Source: Helicoverpa zea (Eukaryota; Arthropoda; Insecta; Lepidoptera; Noctuidae). Taken from it: 64,000 nucleotides of DNA. The DNA is taken from the NCBI RefSeq assembly GCF_022581195.2, contig NC_061452.1, positions 2,735,501 through 2,799,500 of the forward strand, read 5' to 3'. This document shows, piece by piece, positions 1 through 11,069 of the stretch. Within the stretch, counting starts at the first letter, position 1, and each line of letters starts with the position of its first letter. The notes below the pieces were generated by a model. It did no database searches and had not been told where the DNA came from. It saw only the letters and a program-made list of their open reading frames with translations. The translations under genes and the position numbers were made by a program.

Positions 1-822
1 AGGATAGGCAGATGATGAGGGGAAAGATATCGAAATATTTTAAGCTGTATACTAAAACTATATATGTAGACTATACCTAAAATATGAGCTTTAAGAACCT
101 CTTACCTTTAAGGTTATTATGAGCAACGTAGTCAAACTTCCGCACAAAGTGTCATGGTCCATTTAGCACATGATTTACAGTTGTTAGACGTTCTGTACCT
201 CAATATGAATGAAGTAATTTGTTTATTTACAAGATGTGTGACTGGCATGCAACGTCAGAGGTAGCCATTAGCCGCCATTATAGCTCTCAATTTTATTGAG
301 TCCAAGGTCGAGAACATCCAGTTTTTCGGAGGTCACGTTTAAAGAACCTCTACGTATAATTTTACATACAACGAACACTAACATTATTAATATGAAAGTT
401 TCATTCTTTCACGCAAAATCTACGTAACTTATTTTGTTAAAACTTAGCGAAGACTAACCTAGCTTATCATCATTACATAGTACAAAACAAAGTAGCTTTT
501 TCTGTCCCTATATCACTGTCCCCTTCGAAACCAGGCAACCGATTTTCATGTGTTTTTTTAACAGATTGAGTGATTAATGAGAGTTTACATGTATAATAAC
601 ATACATTAAATAGTGGGGAAATAGTGTTATCCCGTGCGAAGCCGGAGCTTGATGCTAATATTTTTATAAACGGTGATATATATCACCGAGATAGTATAGG
701 CCTTACACGTGCGGTATCGGCGTCGGTTACAAATGGGAATGCCATCTCACCCCCATGGCATTCCGCCAAGGGCCTCTGAGGGATTATACCGGGGAGATGG
801 GCAGCGTCCACCTGAATACTTA
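1..822. other. no gene; scraps of repeats
   Basis: I see no convincing coding sequence here. A short piece around 618-650 matches the end of common lepidopteran non-LTR copies. A perfect 18-bp palindrome (CGGTGATATATATCACCG) sits at 671-688. A 10-bp inverted repeat (GGAATGCCAT / ATGGCATTCC) lies at 736-763, directly before the MITE that starts at about 823. A 60-codon open frame at 755 starts inside this repeat and runs through the MITE, so I do not treat it as a gene. Confidence 0.5.
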
Positions 823-968
823 CCGTCTTACCACAAAAACTTTTAAACGTCAGTTTATGCCGTGTCTAAAAAAATGTCAAATTATGACGTTGACATATGG
901 TTCATTTTGCAGCCAAAATTTTATTAGACAAGGGTAAAACGGGGTTTAAAGTTTTTGTAGTAAGGCCC
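823..968 (+). mobile_element. MITE family A, copy 1
   Basis: Short terminal-inverted-repeat element. The left end reads CTTACCACAAAAACTTTTAA and the right end is the imperfect complement of it (TTTAAAGTTTTTGTAGTAAG). A second copy in the opposite orientation lies at 25048-25194, and the shared sequence of the two copies (from CCGTCTTACC to GTAAGGCCC) sets the boundaries. There is no coding capacity. The superfamily is not clear because I cannot see a clean target-site duplication. Confidence 0.7.
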
Positions 969-1087
969 TTGATGTTTTAAATTCTGTTTATAAAATAAGG
1001 TTTAAATCGGGAAGGGAGTTTTTGGCCGTATAAATCGAATTTTTGAATTTAGAAGTTGCTATGATATGACGACTTTATTTGAAACTA

Positions 1088-1292
1088 TCCGTTTTCCCGC
1101 GGTTTAACCATGTCCATGTGTGTCCCATGGAAACTATTGCTCATACCAGGATAAAATATAGCCTATGTTACTCGGAGATAATGTAGCTTTCTAATGGTGA
1201 AAGAATTTTTGAAATCTAAAAAGTCGTTTTTGAGTTTATCCGTCACAAACAAATAAAAATACAAATGTTTCCTGTTTTTAATATTGGTATAA
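1088..1292 (+). repeat. non-LTR/SINE-like tail repeat, copy 1
   Basis: Degenerate copy of a repeat seen several times in the window. It has a start near CCCGCGGTTT, a middle block containing ATAAAATATAGCCTATGTTA, then GTGAAAGAATTTTT, an ACAAACAAATA stretch and an end near TAATATTGGTATA. Related copies are at 29533, 36707, 59796 (reverse), 61551 and 61941. This layout matches the abundant 3' ends of lepidopteran non-LTR elements as I know them. The exact family is uncertain. Confidence 0.6.
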
Positions 1293-2267
1293 ATAAAACT
1301 TCACGTTCGTGTTTTGCATCTGTCACCCCGCTCCAAGAATTCTGACGCCTACCTTATTTACACAGCCACGACGAAAACGAAATTATCTGGCAACATTACC
1401 AGTAAACTGCTTACATGAAGCCGTATTCCCCAAACCTATTTACCGTATACAAAGCAATATCTTTAACGTAGATACCGTCAGCAAACATCACCTCGATACG
1501 GAGAACTCGTGTTACGTATATACCAGAAGAGCTCAAACGATGCATGTTAAACATACATACTGTTTGTATTTTGCATCGTCATACAGAAATATATTTGCAT
1601 TTCATTCCTCTTTGCGTTTACACCGTGATGGGTGCTGTTTGAAAATCATTATGGTGCTATGTTTTTAAAAGTAAAGAATTGAAATTCTTTGGAGATTGTG
1701 GTACAAATACAACAAATCTTACTGTAAATAATGCTATGACTATCAAGACTTCGCTACAAAAGTACAAGAATTTTTCCCCTTGCCAAAACCAAGGGTCATT
1801 AAGAGAGATCCTCCCAAAATCCTCCCCTTGGAATGGCCTCATGAATTAGGGGGTGCATTTATTTTTAATTATGCAATTTGTAACTCAGCCCAAAGCTGGT
1901 CATCTGCAATGCATAAAGACGGACTACATATAAAATTTAACGCACTTTGCATGTATAGTTTCCTAGAAATTATTAAATGACCTTCTTGTATGACGTTCAA
2001 GGTTACTAAGCCACTTGATAAGGGTAATAAAGAAAATTGGTTTTCAAGAAATGGACTTTATAATTCGCAGTAATTTTTAAAGCTTGTGATCGATATCGAA
2101 CGCCACATATTTGAACAGCCTTGCGATTGCACACAATTATAATAAGGCATACACGTTCTTTCTTAACCTTGAGAATTAAGTCAGCTTTTATAGAAGAAAA
2201 GCTCCCATGCAATTAAGTCTTAAAAATTATAGCGGGATTAAGAATCTTCGCTCACAACATTAAGTAC
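1293..2267. other. no recognisable gene
   Basis: The longest open frame (from about 1309, GTG start, 119 codons) begins in the tail of the preceding repeat and resembles no family I know. I see no splice signals or promoter that would support it. The rest is AT-rich and unremarkable. Confidence 0.4.
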
Positions 2268-2407
2268 AGTATAGTTATCGGCACGGGTAATGAGCTCTCG
2301 GCGGAAGAGTGGGGATCGCTTTGCGCACTGTACTCTTAAGGCAATAAACCAATAAATCACTTCTGCGCAGATGAAGGTCAGGGCTCAATAGCCGATGATT
2401 ATAATAA
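2268..2407 (+). mobile_element. MITE family B, copy 1 (degraded ends)
   Basis: Matches 19755-19889 over most of its length: the common core runs from GGCACGG through GAGCTCTCGGCGGAAGAGTG and TTTGCGCACTGTA to AATAAACCAATAAATC and CTTCTGCGCAG. This copy carries a short extra block (CTCTTAA) after the GCACTGTA motif, and its right end has decayed. Non-coding. Confidence 0.65.
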
Positions 2408-4471
2408 CGGTTAATCGAATACTGAAAGAATTATTATAACTAGAAATACTACCACAAATAATGCGAGTATTAAAACTATTCTTAAGTTAACAACTGAACT
2501 TATATCCTGTAAACCATTATTTTAAGACAGAGGTATTCCATGATACGACGATATAAGCCGGACTTCAGCAGATCACATCAAACTTTATTCATTCACAACT
2601 AGATCGCAACTCCAGTCTTCATTTCCATACGTTAACTTGGTATTTCCAAACAAAAGACAAACACGGTACATAAAACTTATTCAGGCTTAGAAATAAGTTA
2701 TGTATGGATTTGAGCGGTAGTTTCCTGCATAGTTAAGTAAACCATACGCGGATGAGGGTCAATAGTAAGTTAAAGTGGTCTTCCGAACTATTTTAGAGTT
2801 TTGACTGTTAGTTCAATTGTGTTTGTAAAACTATTCTATACTCTCTGAACTTAATTTCTAGTTACTTTTGGAGTACCGTGTATCAATTTCTAAATTAAAC
2901 CAATATGATTTCTAGGTAAAAGAAAAGTCAACAGCAAAGAAATGTGGCGGACTAAAACCTTTATACCTTCCTACCTTTTTGTGTGTGTGTTTTATTTTAT
3001 ATTTTATTAATTTTTTTCCGTCAAAAATGTTCTGACAGATTACAAATACCTTTACAATCTTGCTGAAGCATTTTTATTAAATACAGTCCTATTCAGGCCT
3101 GCGTAGTACGCTTAGATGCTACAGAAATATAATAAAATAATAAGTGCAAAACTTTGATTTACCGTGATTTTCCTCTTGAACTAAAATACAAGGTCAAACC
3201 AAAAACAAACAAAATGTCAGGGAAACTAACTGGAACTCTACTCATGTAGCGGAAAACGAACATTTGTACTGTTCCCACGCTAGTAAATTAATCAGAATGA
3301 GCTGAGTGATATAAGGGTGAAATTACATACTGAAAAATATATAGCACGTGTAGGAAAAGCTATGGTAAAGGTCGGCTGTGTTATGCAACTAAAAAAAGTG
3401 GCACTTATTATGGCAAACGCGCGCCGGGCACGGCATATAGGTATTGTATGCCGTATAGGAACGAAATCGCGCGGCCTGAGACTGAGACCTGAGACTATAA
3501 AATAAAAATCAAAATCATTTATTCTGCCTCGCAAATAAATAGCAGCCTATTTTCAAAGCTATCCAGATATAATTATATAATAAATCACGCAACCTTCATA
3601 AGAACTTCATGAGTGCAAGTCATGTAAACAATTATTCAACTTGAAAAGATTGCAAGAAACAGAAAACCTTATAAAATCTTAGAGAACTTTAAACATATTC
3701 CAAAGAGTATAAAATAAAATAAATCAGGCATTTCGCGCAAAACACGTCGCGCTGTTTTCATCAGCTGTTTCTTTGTATTTTTTATTCGTATTCAAACCAC
3801 AATAAAACGTTAAAGAAAGCAATGTAAGCTCGACTTAAATAAACGACGGACGTAAACGTAACCCATAACCAAGAACGAACCATAAAGATTTCTGGAGCAG
3901 GGCTGTTACTAGAGTTTTAGAACTAGTATAAGAAACTTTAGTTGATAAAGAACCGTAAATTTTGACTAATAATTCCACCATTTTGAAAATGTTTCCAGAA
4001 GAAAATAAAGCTGAAACAAAGACTCCTTGTTTTTTATTATTATCAAGGAAATTCGCCTCCAAGATACCCTCAATTAAGAATAAATTATCTAATTTTGATA
4101 ATACCCTGCAGGCAAACAAAAAAAAATATTAAACATTCCATCGACCTACATTGTATTTCCCCAATACCCAACCCTAGCAAAACGTAAACATCTTTACGGT
4201 AGCCACACAAAAGACCGAGCGTAAATAAAAAGTAAAAAAAAAACTCGTATTTTCATAAAAATGCTGGCAACACAGAGTAACGAAGGATCAGGTGGTACCG
4301 AGAGATGCATGATTAATGCCCGGGTTTGCTCATAGATGCTCGGCGTGTGCTCGTTTAACACGTGCGAAGCAGAACATATTAATTAATCTTATCTGCAAGT
4401 TTGATCGAAAGCTGTGCCGCGTCTGTGTTTATATAACTCTGTGGGCTTGGTTTATGGTATCAGGCAAAATG
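2408..4471. other. no recognisable gene
   Basis: AT-rich sequence with no supported gene. A modest CpG-rich patch lies at 3418-3480 within an open frame (3317-3505, 62 codons) that I do not recognise. A 94-codon reverse frame at 3835-4119 is hydrophobic but otherwise featureless. A (GT)n run of a few units is at about 2981. The last bases are the flank into which the BEL/Pao element inserted. Confidence 0.4.
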
Positions 4472-4476
4472 GTTGT

Positions 4477-4785
4477 TGTACCGGATTGATGCGCCAGTAC
4501 TTGAAAGTTAGCGTATTGTGTGGCCTGCTTGCTAGATTTGATGATGAGTGTAGGTGAAATATGGCGAGAAATAAAAGAGAGATGCGTACAGTAAGAAGCT
4601 ATGCAGCGATGTATTTTTCTAAGCGTTACATTATTCGAGGACAGTGGGGTAAGGGAACAATATTGCGACCAATAGTGGCGAAATAAATTTGCGTGTAATT
4701 GCGATGTGGAGCACGCTGATTGGAGAAGCTTTTCGGCAGTGTTGGCTACCTAAATAATTAGCGAATTTAGCTGCGATTCCGAACA
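4477..4785 (-). repeat. 3' LTR of the BEL/Pao element
   Basis: 309 bp. It matches 10571-10879 along its entire length when read side by side. In plus-strand view it begins TGTACCGGATTG and ends GATTCCGAACA. It is preceded by the target duplication GTTGT. The LTR should hold the polyadenylation signal and promoter. I see AATAAA on the plus strand only (within GAAATAAATTT), so I do not assign a signal for the minus-strand transcript. Confidence 0.97.
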
Positions 4786-4800
4786 TGCCCGCGGCCTTGG
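4786..4800 (-). other. probable polypurine tract / plus-strand primer region
   Basis: In minus-strand orientation the 15 bases next to the 3' LTR read CCAAGGCCGCGGGCA, placed exactly where the polypurine tract should be. It is only moderately purine-rich, as is common in BEL/Pao elements, so the assignment rests mainly on position. Confidence 0.5.
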
Positions 4801-4837
4801 AAGCAGTCGCTTTCAAAAGGTTCCAGTTGCGACATCA

Positions 4838-7800
4838 TCACTGGTCTTGGTCGTCCTGCAGGAGAGGGCAAATTTTTGCGTAAGCCCGTCGCACCACGCC
4901 CGAAGCTGTTTGTAGATCAGCCACTCTGGCAATCCCATCCTTGCCTGAGATAGTACGAAGAACTCGGCCCATGCTCCATTTCAAGGGTGGCAGGTTGGAA
5001 TCCTTTATCAGGACAAGTGCGCCTTCCTTCAACTCGGCCTTGTTGTCGGTCCACTTTGTCCGCACCTGCAACTCACTTATATATTCTTTGGACCATCGTG
5101 TCCAGAAATGTTGGCGCATTTGTTCTACCCTCTGGTAACGTTTGAGTCTATGCGCAGGAATGTCATTAATATCGTCGCCAGCAGGAGTAGTTAGCGGTCG
5201 ACCAACCAGAAAGTGGGCAGGAGTGAGAGGACAAAGGTCTTTAGGATCTGGAGAAAGTGGGGATAATGGTCGGGAATTAAGGACTGCTTCTATTTGTGAT
5301 AAGACAGTGCTTAACTCTTCAAAAGTAAGGTGCGCATTCCCTACCACACGGCGTAGATGAAATTTGCAAGACTTTACTCCTGCTTCCCACAGACCACCAA
5401 AGTGAGGCGAATATGGAGGTATGAACTTAAATTTTATTTGCTGGCTAGTTGCATATTCTATTAAATCAGAACTACACCTACCAAGAAACTCCTTAAAATC
5501 GTTCATCAAGCCAACAAAGTTTCGACCATTGTCTGAAAATATTTCTATCGGCTTTCCACGCCGAGAAATAAACCTATTGAGTGATAGCAGATATGCTTCA
5601 GAAGTGAGATCACTGACCAGCTCTAAATGTATTGCCCGCGTTACTAAACAAACGAACAAACAAATATAGGCTTTAGAAGTTCTAGCTCCGCGACCTTTGC
5701 GATTAAGTATAAGAACTGGCCCGCAATAATCAACGCCACAACGATAAAATGGAAAAGAAGCGGTTATCCTCTCCATAGGTAAATTGCCCATTTGTGGCGT
5801 AAGAATTCTACCCCTAATACGGTTACAAGTAACGCAAGCATTCACTACACGTCTAGCTAAACTCCTGCCCCCCAAAGGCCAAAATGTTTCGCGTAAATTA
5901 TAAAGTAATGCCTGAGGCCCAGCGTGGAGTAGCTGTAAATGCTCATGACGAAACAGTAGCAAAGAAAAATAATGCTTACTTGATATTAAGATAGGGTGCT
6001 TTTTATTGTAACTAAATTCATGCGAGTCACATAAGCGCCCACCTACGCGAATAATTTTATTGTCGTCTAAAAATAAATTTAATTTAGCTAAATTACCTTT
6101 AAATGTACATTGCGAACTATTGGATAATAAACTATATTCAGTTGGATAACTTTCCATCTGTGACCACCGTATTAAAACTATTTGAGACTCATTCAATTCA
6201 TCAACGCTAATGATGCCCGTGCGTTTATTATTTTTATTGCGGGTATTGTGAATGAAACGTAACGCATACGCCACCGCACGTTTCATGCGCTTAAGTTGTG
6301 AAAATCGATTAAACGAGAAATATGTTGAAGCATCATGAGTCACGAATGAAGAAATAGCTGGCCTAACTTCGGGAAGATTTTCATCTGCGTCTATGACATG
6401 GTGATCGTCCAGTGAGAACATAGCACTTCTCAAAAACTCTGGACCTTCCCACCACAATTTGGAAGAAGCAAGTTCGTCTACCTTCGAACCTCGTGAAGCC
6501 AGATCAGCCGGATTCTCCTTAGTCCTCACGTGGCGCCACTGGACATCTTGTGTGAGTTCATGAATCTCCACCGTCCTGTTCTGAACAAAGGTTTTTAACT
6601 TATTTGGTGACATACGCAACCATCCGAGTACTATGGTTGAGTCTGTCCAAAACACTATGTTCTTAAACTCACAACGCAACGAACTACGAACCTTATCTAG
6701 TATTTTAGCACCTAGTAAAGCACCGCAAAGCTCTAGACGCGGTATACTAATAGGTTTCAGTGGCGCAACCTTAGACTTTGCGAAAAGAAGCCTAACTGTA
6801 ACTGTGTTATCCTTATTTACTGTACGAATATATATGCATGCGCCGTACGCTGTCTGTGAGGCATCACTAAATACATGCAATTCTATAAACATAGGCTCAC
6901 TACCTATAGCGTGGCGAGGAACACGGATTGCGTCGAGCGCTTCTAAAGAGATAACAAACCGGTTCCACGTCCGCGCGACATTAGATGGAACTATGTCATC
7001 CCAACCGATTTTAAGAAGCCATAATTGCTGCAACAATACCTTGGCGATAATAATCGTTGGACTTAACAAACCAAGTGGATCGAAAATTTGTGAAATGCTT
7101 GATAATATACACCTTTTAGTAACAGGTTTATCATTGGCAGTAATCTGAGTGTTAAAATAAAACGTATCATCAACATTATTCCAGCTTAACCCTAATGTTT
7201 TAGTGCTAATATTTTCGTTAGATTTTATTTCGATAGAACTATCTACTAATAAGTCGGTATCGGGACATGGAAAATTGTAAACCCATTTGCGAAGGGGGAA
7301 ACAACCCGCTTGTAATGTGCTTTGAATATTCTTACATAACTGCAGTAAAACAAGCCTGTCATCATTGCCAGTCAACAAATCATCTACGTAAAAATCTTCT
7401 GTAACTACCCTCCGAATTTCAGGGTCAGAAGATTCGATACCTAGCTGTTTCAAACACCTAACGCTAAGAAACGGTGCGGATGCGGTTCCGTAGGTAACGG
7501 TGTTCAATTGATATACTCCCAATGGTAACGATGGATCATTACGCCACAAAATCATTTGCAACTTGCGTTGGTCTTCTGCTACCCAGCAATTTCTAAACAT
7601 TTTCTGAACGTCTGCACACACGACAAACTTGTGCTGCCGAAAACGTACAAGAATAGATACCAAATCACCTTGTATCGGTGGTCCAACTAATTGCAAGTCG
7701 TTGAGTGACTTACCTGATGTCGAGGCAGCACTAGCATCGAAGACGACGCGTAACTTCGTTGTAGTGCTGTGCTCCCTAAACACGCCGTGATGCGGCATGA

Positions 7801-10198
7801 AATAGCACGGATGTTCATAGCTGCTAACTGGACTCATATGGCCTAAGTCCAGGTATTCCTGCATGAAATTTGTATATAACAATTTATAATCAGGAGATCG
7901 CTGTAAACGTTTTTCTAAGGCGTAAAATCTACGTTCAGCTTGCGTATACGATTCGCCTAAAACATCAGGTGACTCTTTAAACGGAATGCGTACATGAAAC
8001 CGTCCCTCACTATCACGCGTAGTAGTGTGAATGAAATGGTCCTCACACATACGTTCTTCCTGAGTCTGCGTGTCCCTGAGTTTGGGCAGCTCCTCAAGCT
8101 CCCAAAATAAGCGTAGTTGCGAATCTAACGAATGACTCAAGTTACAGTGAATACGACCTGCATTTCGCGTATTGTAAACAGAGCCAGAAATAATCCACCC
8201 TAACTTGGTATTCTGCAGATAAGGCCCGGTGGGAAGCCTCATTTTGCCTTCCGCTAACAAGTCCCAGAACCTATCTGCGCCTATAAGTATATCGATACTT
8301 TTAGAATCAAAAAATAACGGATCGGCTAGTCTTATGTTGTCTGGAATACAGAACTGCGCGTTTATTTGACATAAGGCCGGCATCGTTGAAGTTATTTGTG
8401 ACAATACAAAACAAGTTATGCGTGTTTTGAATTCATTATTGACTCGCGATTTAACTTCAACGCTACAAGTTTCCGAACATTGTAACAATGAATCACCGAC
8501 ACCCCTAACTTCGTAATTAGACAGTGACGTAGTAACGTTAAGTATATTGCAAAACGATTTAGTTATGAAGCATCTCTGACTACCACTGTCAAGAAGCGCG
8601 CAAGCTTGATGATAAACACCGTGAACGTCGGCTACCTCGACTAATGCGGTTGACAATAACACGGAGTGCACATCTATATATTTATTATTATGCGTATGTG
8701 AGTTGTTTACGAGAATAGGAACCGGTTTACCAGTCGAGGGAGCGGGGACGCTCGGCCCTGCGCTTGCACCACTGGCGTTAGGATCATTAGTCACAATATG
8801 CGAATGGAGCGAGACTAGACCATCGCTACTGTCATTATGAATTAATGAGTTATGTTTACGGTTGCACTTCCTACATGGCCCAAACATACACTTATCAGGC
8901 GCATGTCCCGAACGTAAACAATTCTCACAAAGTTTGTGATCGCGAATTAATTTCAATTTAGCGTCTAAGTCACTATCGATAAACTGTTGGCAAGAATAAA
9001 GTGGATGAGCGCCGTTGCATTTTAAACAAGACCTTTTAAAGCGAGGCGTGCGACTGTCGTTAGACTTAACGTGTGTGGAAACATTGCAGTGTGACGTATT
9101 ATGTGAATGTGATTTATGTTTTTTATTTTCGTTCAGTGTACTAGTAGTTTGTTCTTTGCTGTGTGAAAGCTGCAAGGTTTCCAACATATCCGCCCTGTCT
9201 TTAAGGAAACCAATCAACTCATTAACCTTAATTATGCGTTTGGAATTATTATCGCTCGGAAACAGTGAACATTTGTGTGTCTCCCACTCGCGCTCAGTGG
9301 TTTTATCTAGTTTGGAAACTATAATGTAGTTAATAAGCGTATCCCACTGATCGGTAGGCTCGCCTAGGATTTTAAGTGCACGTAAATTCTTAAGTATCGT
9401 GTCAATAAGTTTACGAAGGGAATCGGGCGACTCTTTAGACAACGAATCAATGCTAAACAAGGCCTTCACATGGTTGTGCACTAAAAGTCGGTTGTTATTG
9501 AACCTATTTAGTAGTAGTTCCCACGCCACAATATAGTTGTCCGAGGAAAATTCCACCGAGTTAACAACTAATTCGGCATTACCTTTTAGAGAGGACTTTA
9601 AGTAGTGGAATTTTTGGATATTACTTATGCGTTTGGAATTGTGGACCAGCGAGAGAAAAGTGTCGCGAAATTCAAGCCAGTGCTCATACGAACCGTCAAA
9701 GCTAGGCAGTGTTATTGTAGGAAGTTTCACGGATTGCGGTTGTTCACTACAACAATGTTTAGCGTCTGTAACCTCGCCCTCAACAGTCTCGGTCAGAAGG
9801 GACTCCGCATGGGCTAATATGCTATAATAAGAATTTTCAAACGCTTCTCTATGATCTAGCTGGTCAGCCATGTCACTATCTGATACACATTCTTCTATCT
9901 GAGCCTGAACTTGATTGAACTCGGCATATAAACTAGCAGCTCCTTTTATGCGTAATTTTAAATCAATTCGTATGCGCGAGGACGAAAAAAGGTCATCGTT
10001 ATTTTCAAATGAATTTAAATAATTTGAGAACTTGGTGAGTCTGCCCTTTATGATGCCACGTTTTCGCACTAGTTCTCGGAGTAAATTATGATCTACTGCT
10101 AGATTAGGGGACCTATCGCGAGACTTAGAATTAGCACTATCGACAGCTAATGTTAGGGGAGATTTATCGCGTGACTTTGCACTTTCTACGGTAGCCAT
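4838..10198 (-). CDS. Gag-Pol polyprotein of BEL/Pao retrotransposon
   Basis: One uninterrupted 1786-residue polyprotein; the ATG lies in an AAAATGG context. Domains in order: DUF1759-type Gag (about 155-300); zinc knuckles C391-C394-H398-C403 and C424-C427-H432-C437, then C442-C445-H449-H454; Pao-type aspartic protease with catalytic DSGS at 537-540; reverse transcriptase with Asp863 and YVDD at 937-940; RNase H with Asp1112, Glu1156, Asp1186 and Asp1232; integrase with H1420/H1425/C1455/C1458 and the triad Asp1490, Asp1556, Glu1605; C-terminal DUF5641-like domain (about 1690-1780). All expected catalytic residues are present, there is no frameshift between gag and pol, and the length is normal for a BEL/Pao fused frame. 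It would copy and integrate the element. Cellular host genes are not involved. Family assignment is secure; activity is inferred. Confidence 0.97.
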   Translation of the reverse strand: MATVESAKSRDKSPLTLAVDSANSKSRDRSPNLAVDHNLLRELVRKRGIIKGRLTKFSNYLNSFENNDDLFSSSRIRIDLKLRIKGAASLYAEFNQVQAQIEECVSDSDMADQLDHREAFENSYYSILAHAESLLTETVEGEVTDAKHCCSEQPQSVKLPTITLPSFDGSYEHWLEFRDTFLSLVHNSKRISNIQKFHYLKSSLKGNAELVVNSVEFSSDNYIVAWELLLNRFNNNRLLVHNHVKALFSIDSLSKESPDSLRKLIDTILKNLRALKILGEPTDQWDTLINYIIVSKLDKTTEREWETHKCSLFPSDNNSKRIIKVNELIGFLKDRADMLETLQLSHSKEQTTSTLNENKKHKSHSHNTSHCNVSTHVKSNDSRTPRFKRSCLKCNGAHPLYSCQQFIDSDLDAKLKLIRDHKLCENCLRSGHAPDKCMFGPCRKCNRKHNSLIHNDSSDGLVSLHSHIVTNDPNASGASAGPSVPAPSTGKPVPILVNNSHTHNNKYIDVHSVLLSTALVEVADVHGVYHQACALLDSGSQRCFITKSFCNILNVTTSLSNYEVRGVGDSLLQCSETCSVEVKSRVNNEFKTRITCFVLSQITSTMPALCQINAQFCIPDNIRLADPLFFDSKSIDILIGADRFWDLLAEGKMRLPTGPYLQNTKLGWIISGSVYNTRNAGRIHCNLSHSLDSQLRLFWELEELPKLRDTQTQEERMCEDHFIHTTTRDSEGRFHVRIPFKESPDVLGESYTQAERRFYALEKRLQRSPDYKLLYTNFMQEYLDLGHMSPVSSYEHPCYFMPHHGVFREHSTTTKLRVVFDASAASTSGKSLNDLQLVGPPIQGDLVSILVRFRQHKFVVCADVQKMFRNCWVAEDQRKLQMILWRNDPSLPLGVYQLNTVTYGTASAPFLSVRCLKQLGIESSDPEIRRVVTEDFYVDDLLTGNDDRLVLLQLCKNIQSTLQAGCFPLRKWVYNFPCPDTDLLVDSSIEIKSNENISTKTLGLSWNNVDDTFYFNTQITANDKPVTKRCILSSISQIFDPLGLLSPTIIIAKVLLQQLWLLKIGWDDIVPSNVARTWNRFVISLEALDAIRVPRHAIGSEPMFIELHVFSDASQTAYGACIYIRTVNKDNTVTVRLLFAKSKVAPLKPISIPRLELCGALLGAKILDKVRSSLRCEFKNIVFWTDSTIVLGWLRMSPNKLKTFVQNRTVEIHELTQDVQWRHVRTKENPADLASRGSKVDELASSKLWWEGPEFLRSAMFSLDDHHVIDADENLPEVRPAISSFVTHDASTYFSFNRFSQLKRMKRAVAYALRFIHNTRNKNNKRTGIISVDELNESQIVLIRWSQMESYPTEYSLLSNSSQCTFKGNLAKLNLFLDDNKIIRVGGRLCDSHEFSYNKKHPILISSKHYFSLLLFRHEHLQLLHAGPQALLYNLRETFWPLGGRSLARRVVNACVTCNRIRGRILTPQMGNLPMERITASFPFYRCGVDYCGPVLILNRKGRGARTSKAYICLFVCLVTRAIHLELVSDLTSEAYLLSLNRFISRRGKPIEIFSDNGRNFVGLMNDFKEFLGRCSSDLIEYATSQQIKFKFIPPYSPHFGGLWEAGVKSCKFHLRRVVGNAHLTFEELSTVLSQIEAVLNSRPLSPLSPDPKDLCPLTPAHFLVGRPLTTPAGDDINDIPAHRLKRYQRVEQMRQHFWTRWSKEYISELQVRTKWTDNKAELKEGALVLIKDSNLPPLKWSMGRVLRTISGKDGIARVADLQTASGVVRRAYAKICPLLQDDQDQ

Positions 10199-10551
10199 TT
10201 TGGTGGTCGGTGAAAATAGGAGTACTCACGGTTGGAATGCCAGAAGACCGCGTCTGCACCGATATCGACGACCACAAGTACGCACTCGTAATGTACTTGT
10301 TCAGCACACTGATGCGAGCACTGAAATCAGTTGAAGCACTGGTATCACAAAGAGAACAAGGAGGTGATGGAGAAAAGAAAGGATGGTTGGTCCCACCAGA
10401 TTGCGTGCGTGTGATGCCCGATGAGCTCCCAATCCGTTATCTATTCCCTTTTGCGCTTAGCCTCCAGGTAGTCCTGAGTCCAGTCCAGTCTTCTCGAGCT
10501 AGCAAAGCGGCCACAGCGGTGAACGTATTCCGTAGGATGCTGATACTTGGA
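10199..10551 (-). other. 5' untranslated leader of the BEL/Pao element
   Basis: Sequence between the primer-binding site and the polyprotein start. It holds packaging and translation signals in principle, but I can point to no specific motif. A plus-strand open frame over 10210-10605 crosses into the LTR and is a chance frame. Confidence 0.6.
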
Positions 10552-10568
10552 TCCGGCTCGAAGGACCA
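10552..10568 (-). other. primer-binding site, tRNA-Tyr type
   Basis: The minus strand reads TGGTCCTTCGAGCCGGA, starting 2 bases inside the 5' LTR. It is the exact complement of TCCGGCTCGAAGGA plus CCA, the 3' end of eukaryotic tRNA-Tyr as I remember it. A 17-base match in the right place is strong evidence for the primer. The tRNA identity should be checked against the host tRNA set. Confidence 0.85.
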
Positions 10569-10570
10569 CA

Positions 10571-10879
10571 TGTACCGGATTGATGCGCCAGTACTTGAAA
10601 GTTAGCGTATTGTGTGGCCTGCTTGCTAGATTTGATGATGAGTGTAGGTGAAATATGGCGAGAAATAAAAGAGAGATGCGTACAGTAAGAAGCTATGCAG
10701 CGATGTATTTTTCTAAGCGTTACATTATTCGAGGACAGTGGGGTAAGGGAACAATATTGCGACCAATAGTGGCGAAATAAATTTGCGTGTAATTGCGATG
10801 TGGAGCACGCTGATTGGAGAAGCTTTTCGGCAGTGTTGGCTACCTAAATAATTAGCGAATTTAGCTGCGATTCCGAACA
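10571..10879 (-). repeat. 5' LTR of the BEL/Pao element
   Basis: 309 bp, the same as 4477-4785 as far as I can read. It is followed by the target duplication GTTGT at 10880-10884. It should contain the promoter driving the minus-strand polyprotein. Confidence 0.97.
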
Positions 10880-11000
10880 GTTGTAGGTACATAATTATCA
10901 ATATCGTGCTTGAGTTTGTTAAATACCTGAATCAAAATATTCATTATAAAATTACTAATTAATTATTTCGGTTATTAGTTGAGGTTTATTGGCATGTACA

Positions 11001-11069
11001 GCACGCAGCTGCATCCGGTTAGACTGGAAGCCGACCCCAACATAGTTGGGAAAAAGGCTGGGAGGATGC
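11001..11069 (+). repeat. GAT-tailed SINE/LINE 3' end, fragment
   Basis: Carries the block GGTTAGACTGGAAGCCGACC followed by CCAACATAGTTGGGAAAAAGGCT, as at 22969-23270 and 49591-49744. It is truncated at both ends and has no visible target duplication. Confidence 0.75.

Larger units (their letters stand above)
4477..10879 (-). mobile_element. complete BEL/Pao LTR retrotransposon
   Basis: A 6403-bp element on the minus strand. It is bounded by two 309-bp LTRs beginning TG and ending CA and flanked by the 5-bp target duplication GTTGT (4472-4476 and 10880-10884). The inside carries a primer-binding site next to the 5' LTR, one long Gag-Pol open frame, and a short purine-containing stretch before the 3' LTR. 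By eye the two LTRs show no differences, which implies insertion recent enough that no mutations have accumulated. There is no env-like frame after pol. The intact frame, PBS, LTRs and duplication mean it could be autonomous, although expression is not shown. Confidence 0.97.

Noticed and set aside
3317..3505. 62-codon plus-strand frame with basic C-terminus
   Set aside because: Overlaps a reverse frame, has no recognisable similarity and ends next to an AT-rich tail; more likely repeat debris.
6633..7148. 171-codon plus-strand frame inside the retrotransposon
   Set aside because: Antisense shadow of the reverse transcriptase/RNase H region of the polyprotein.
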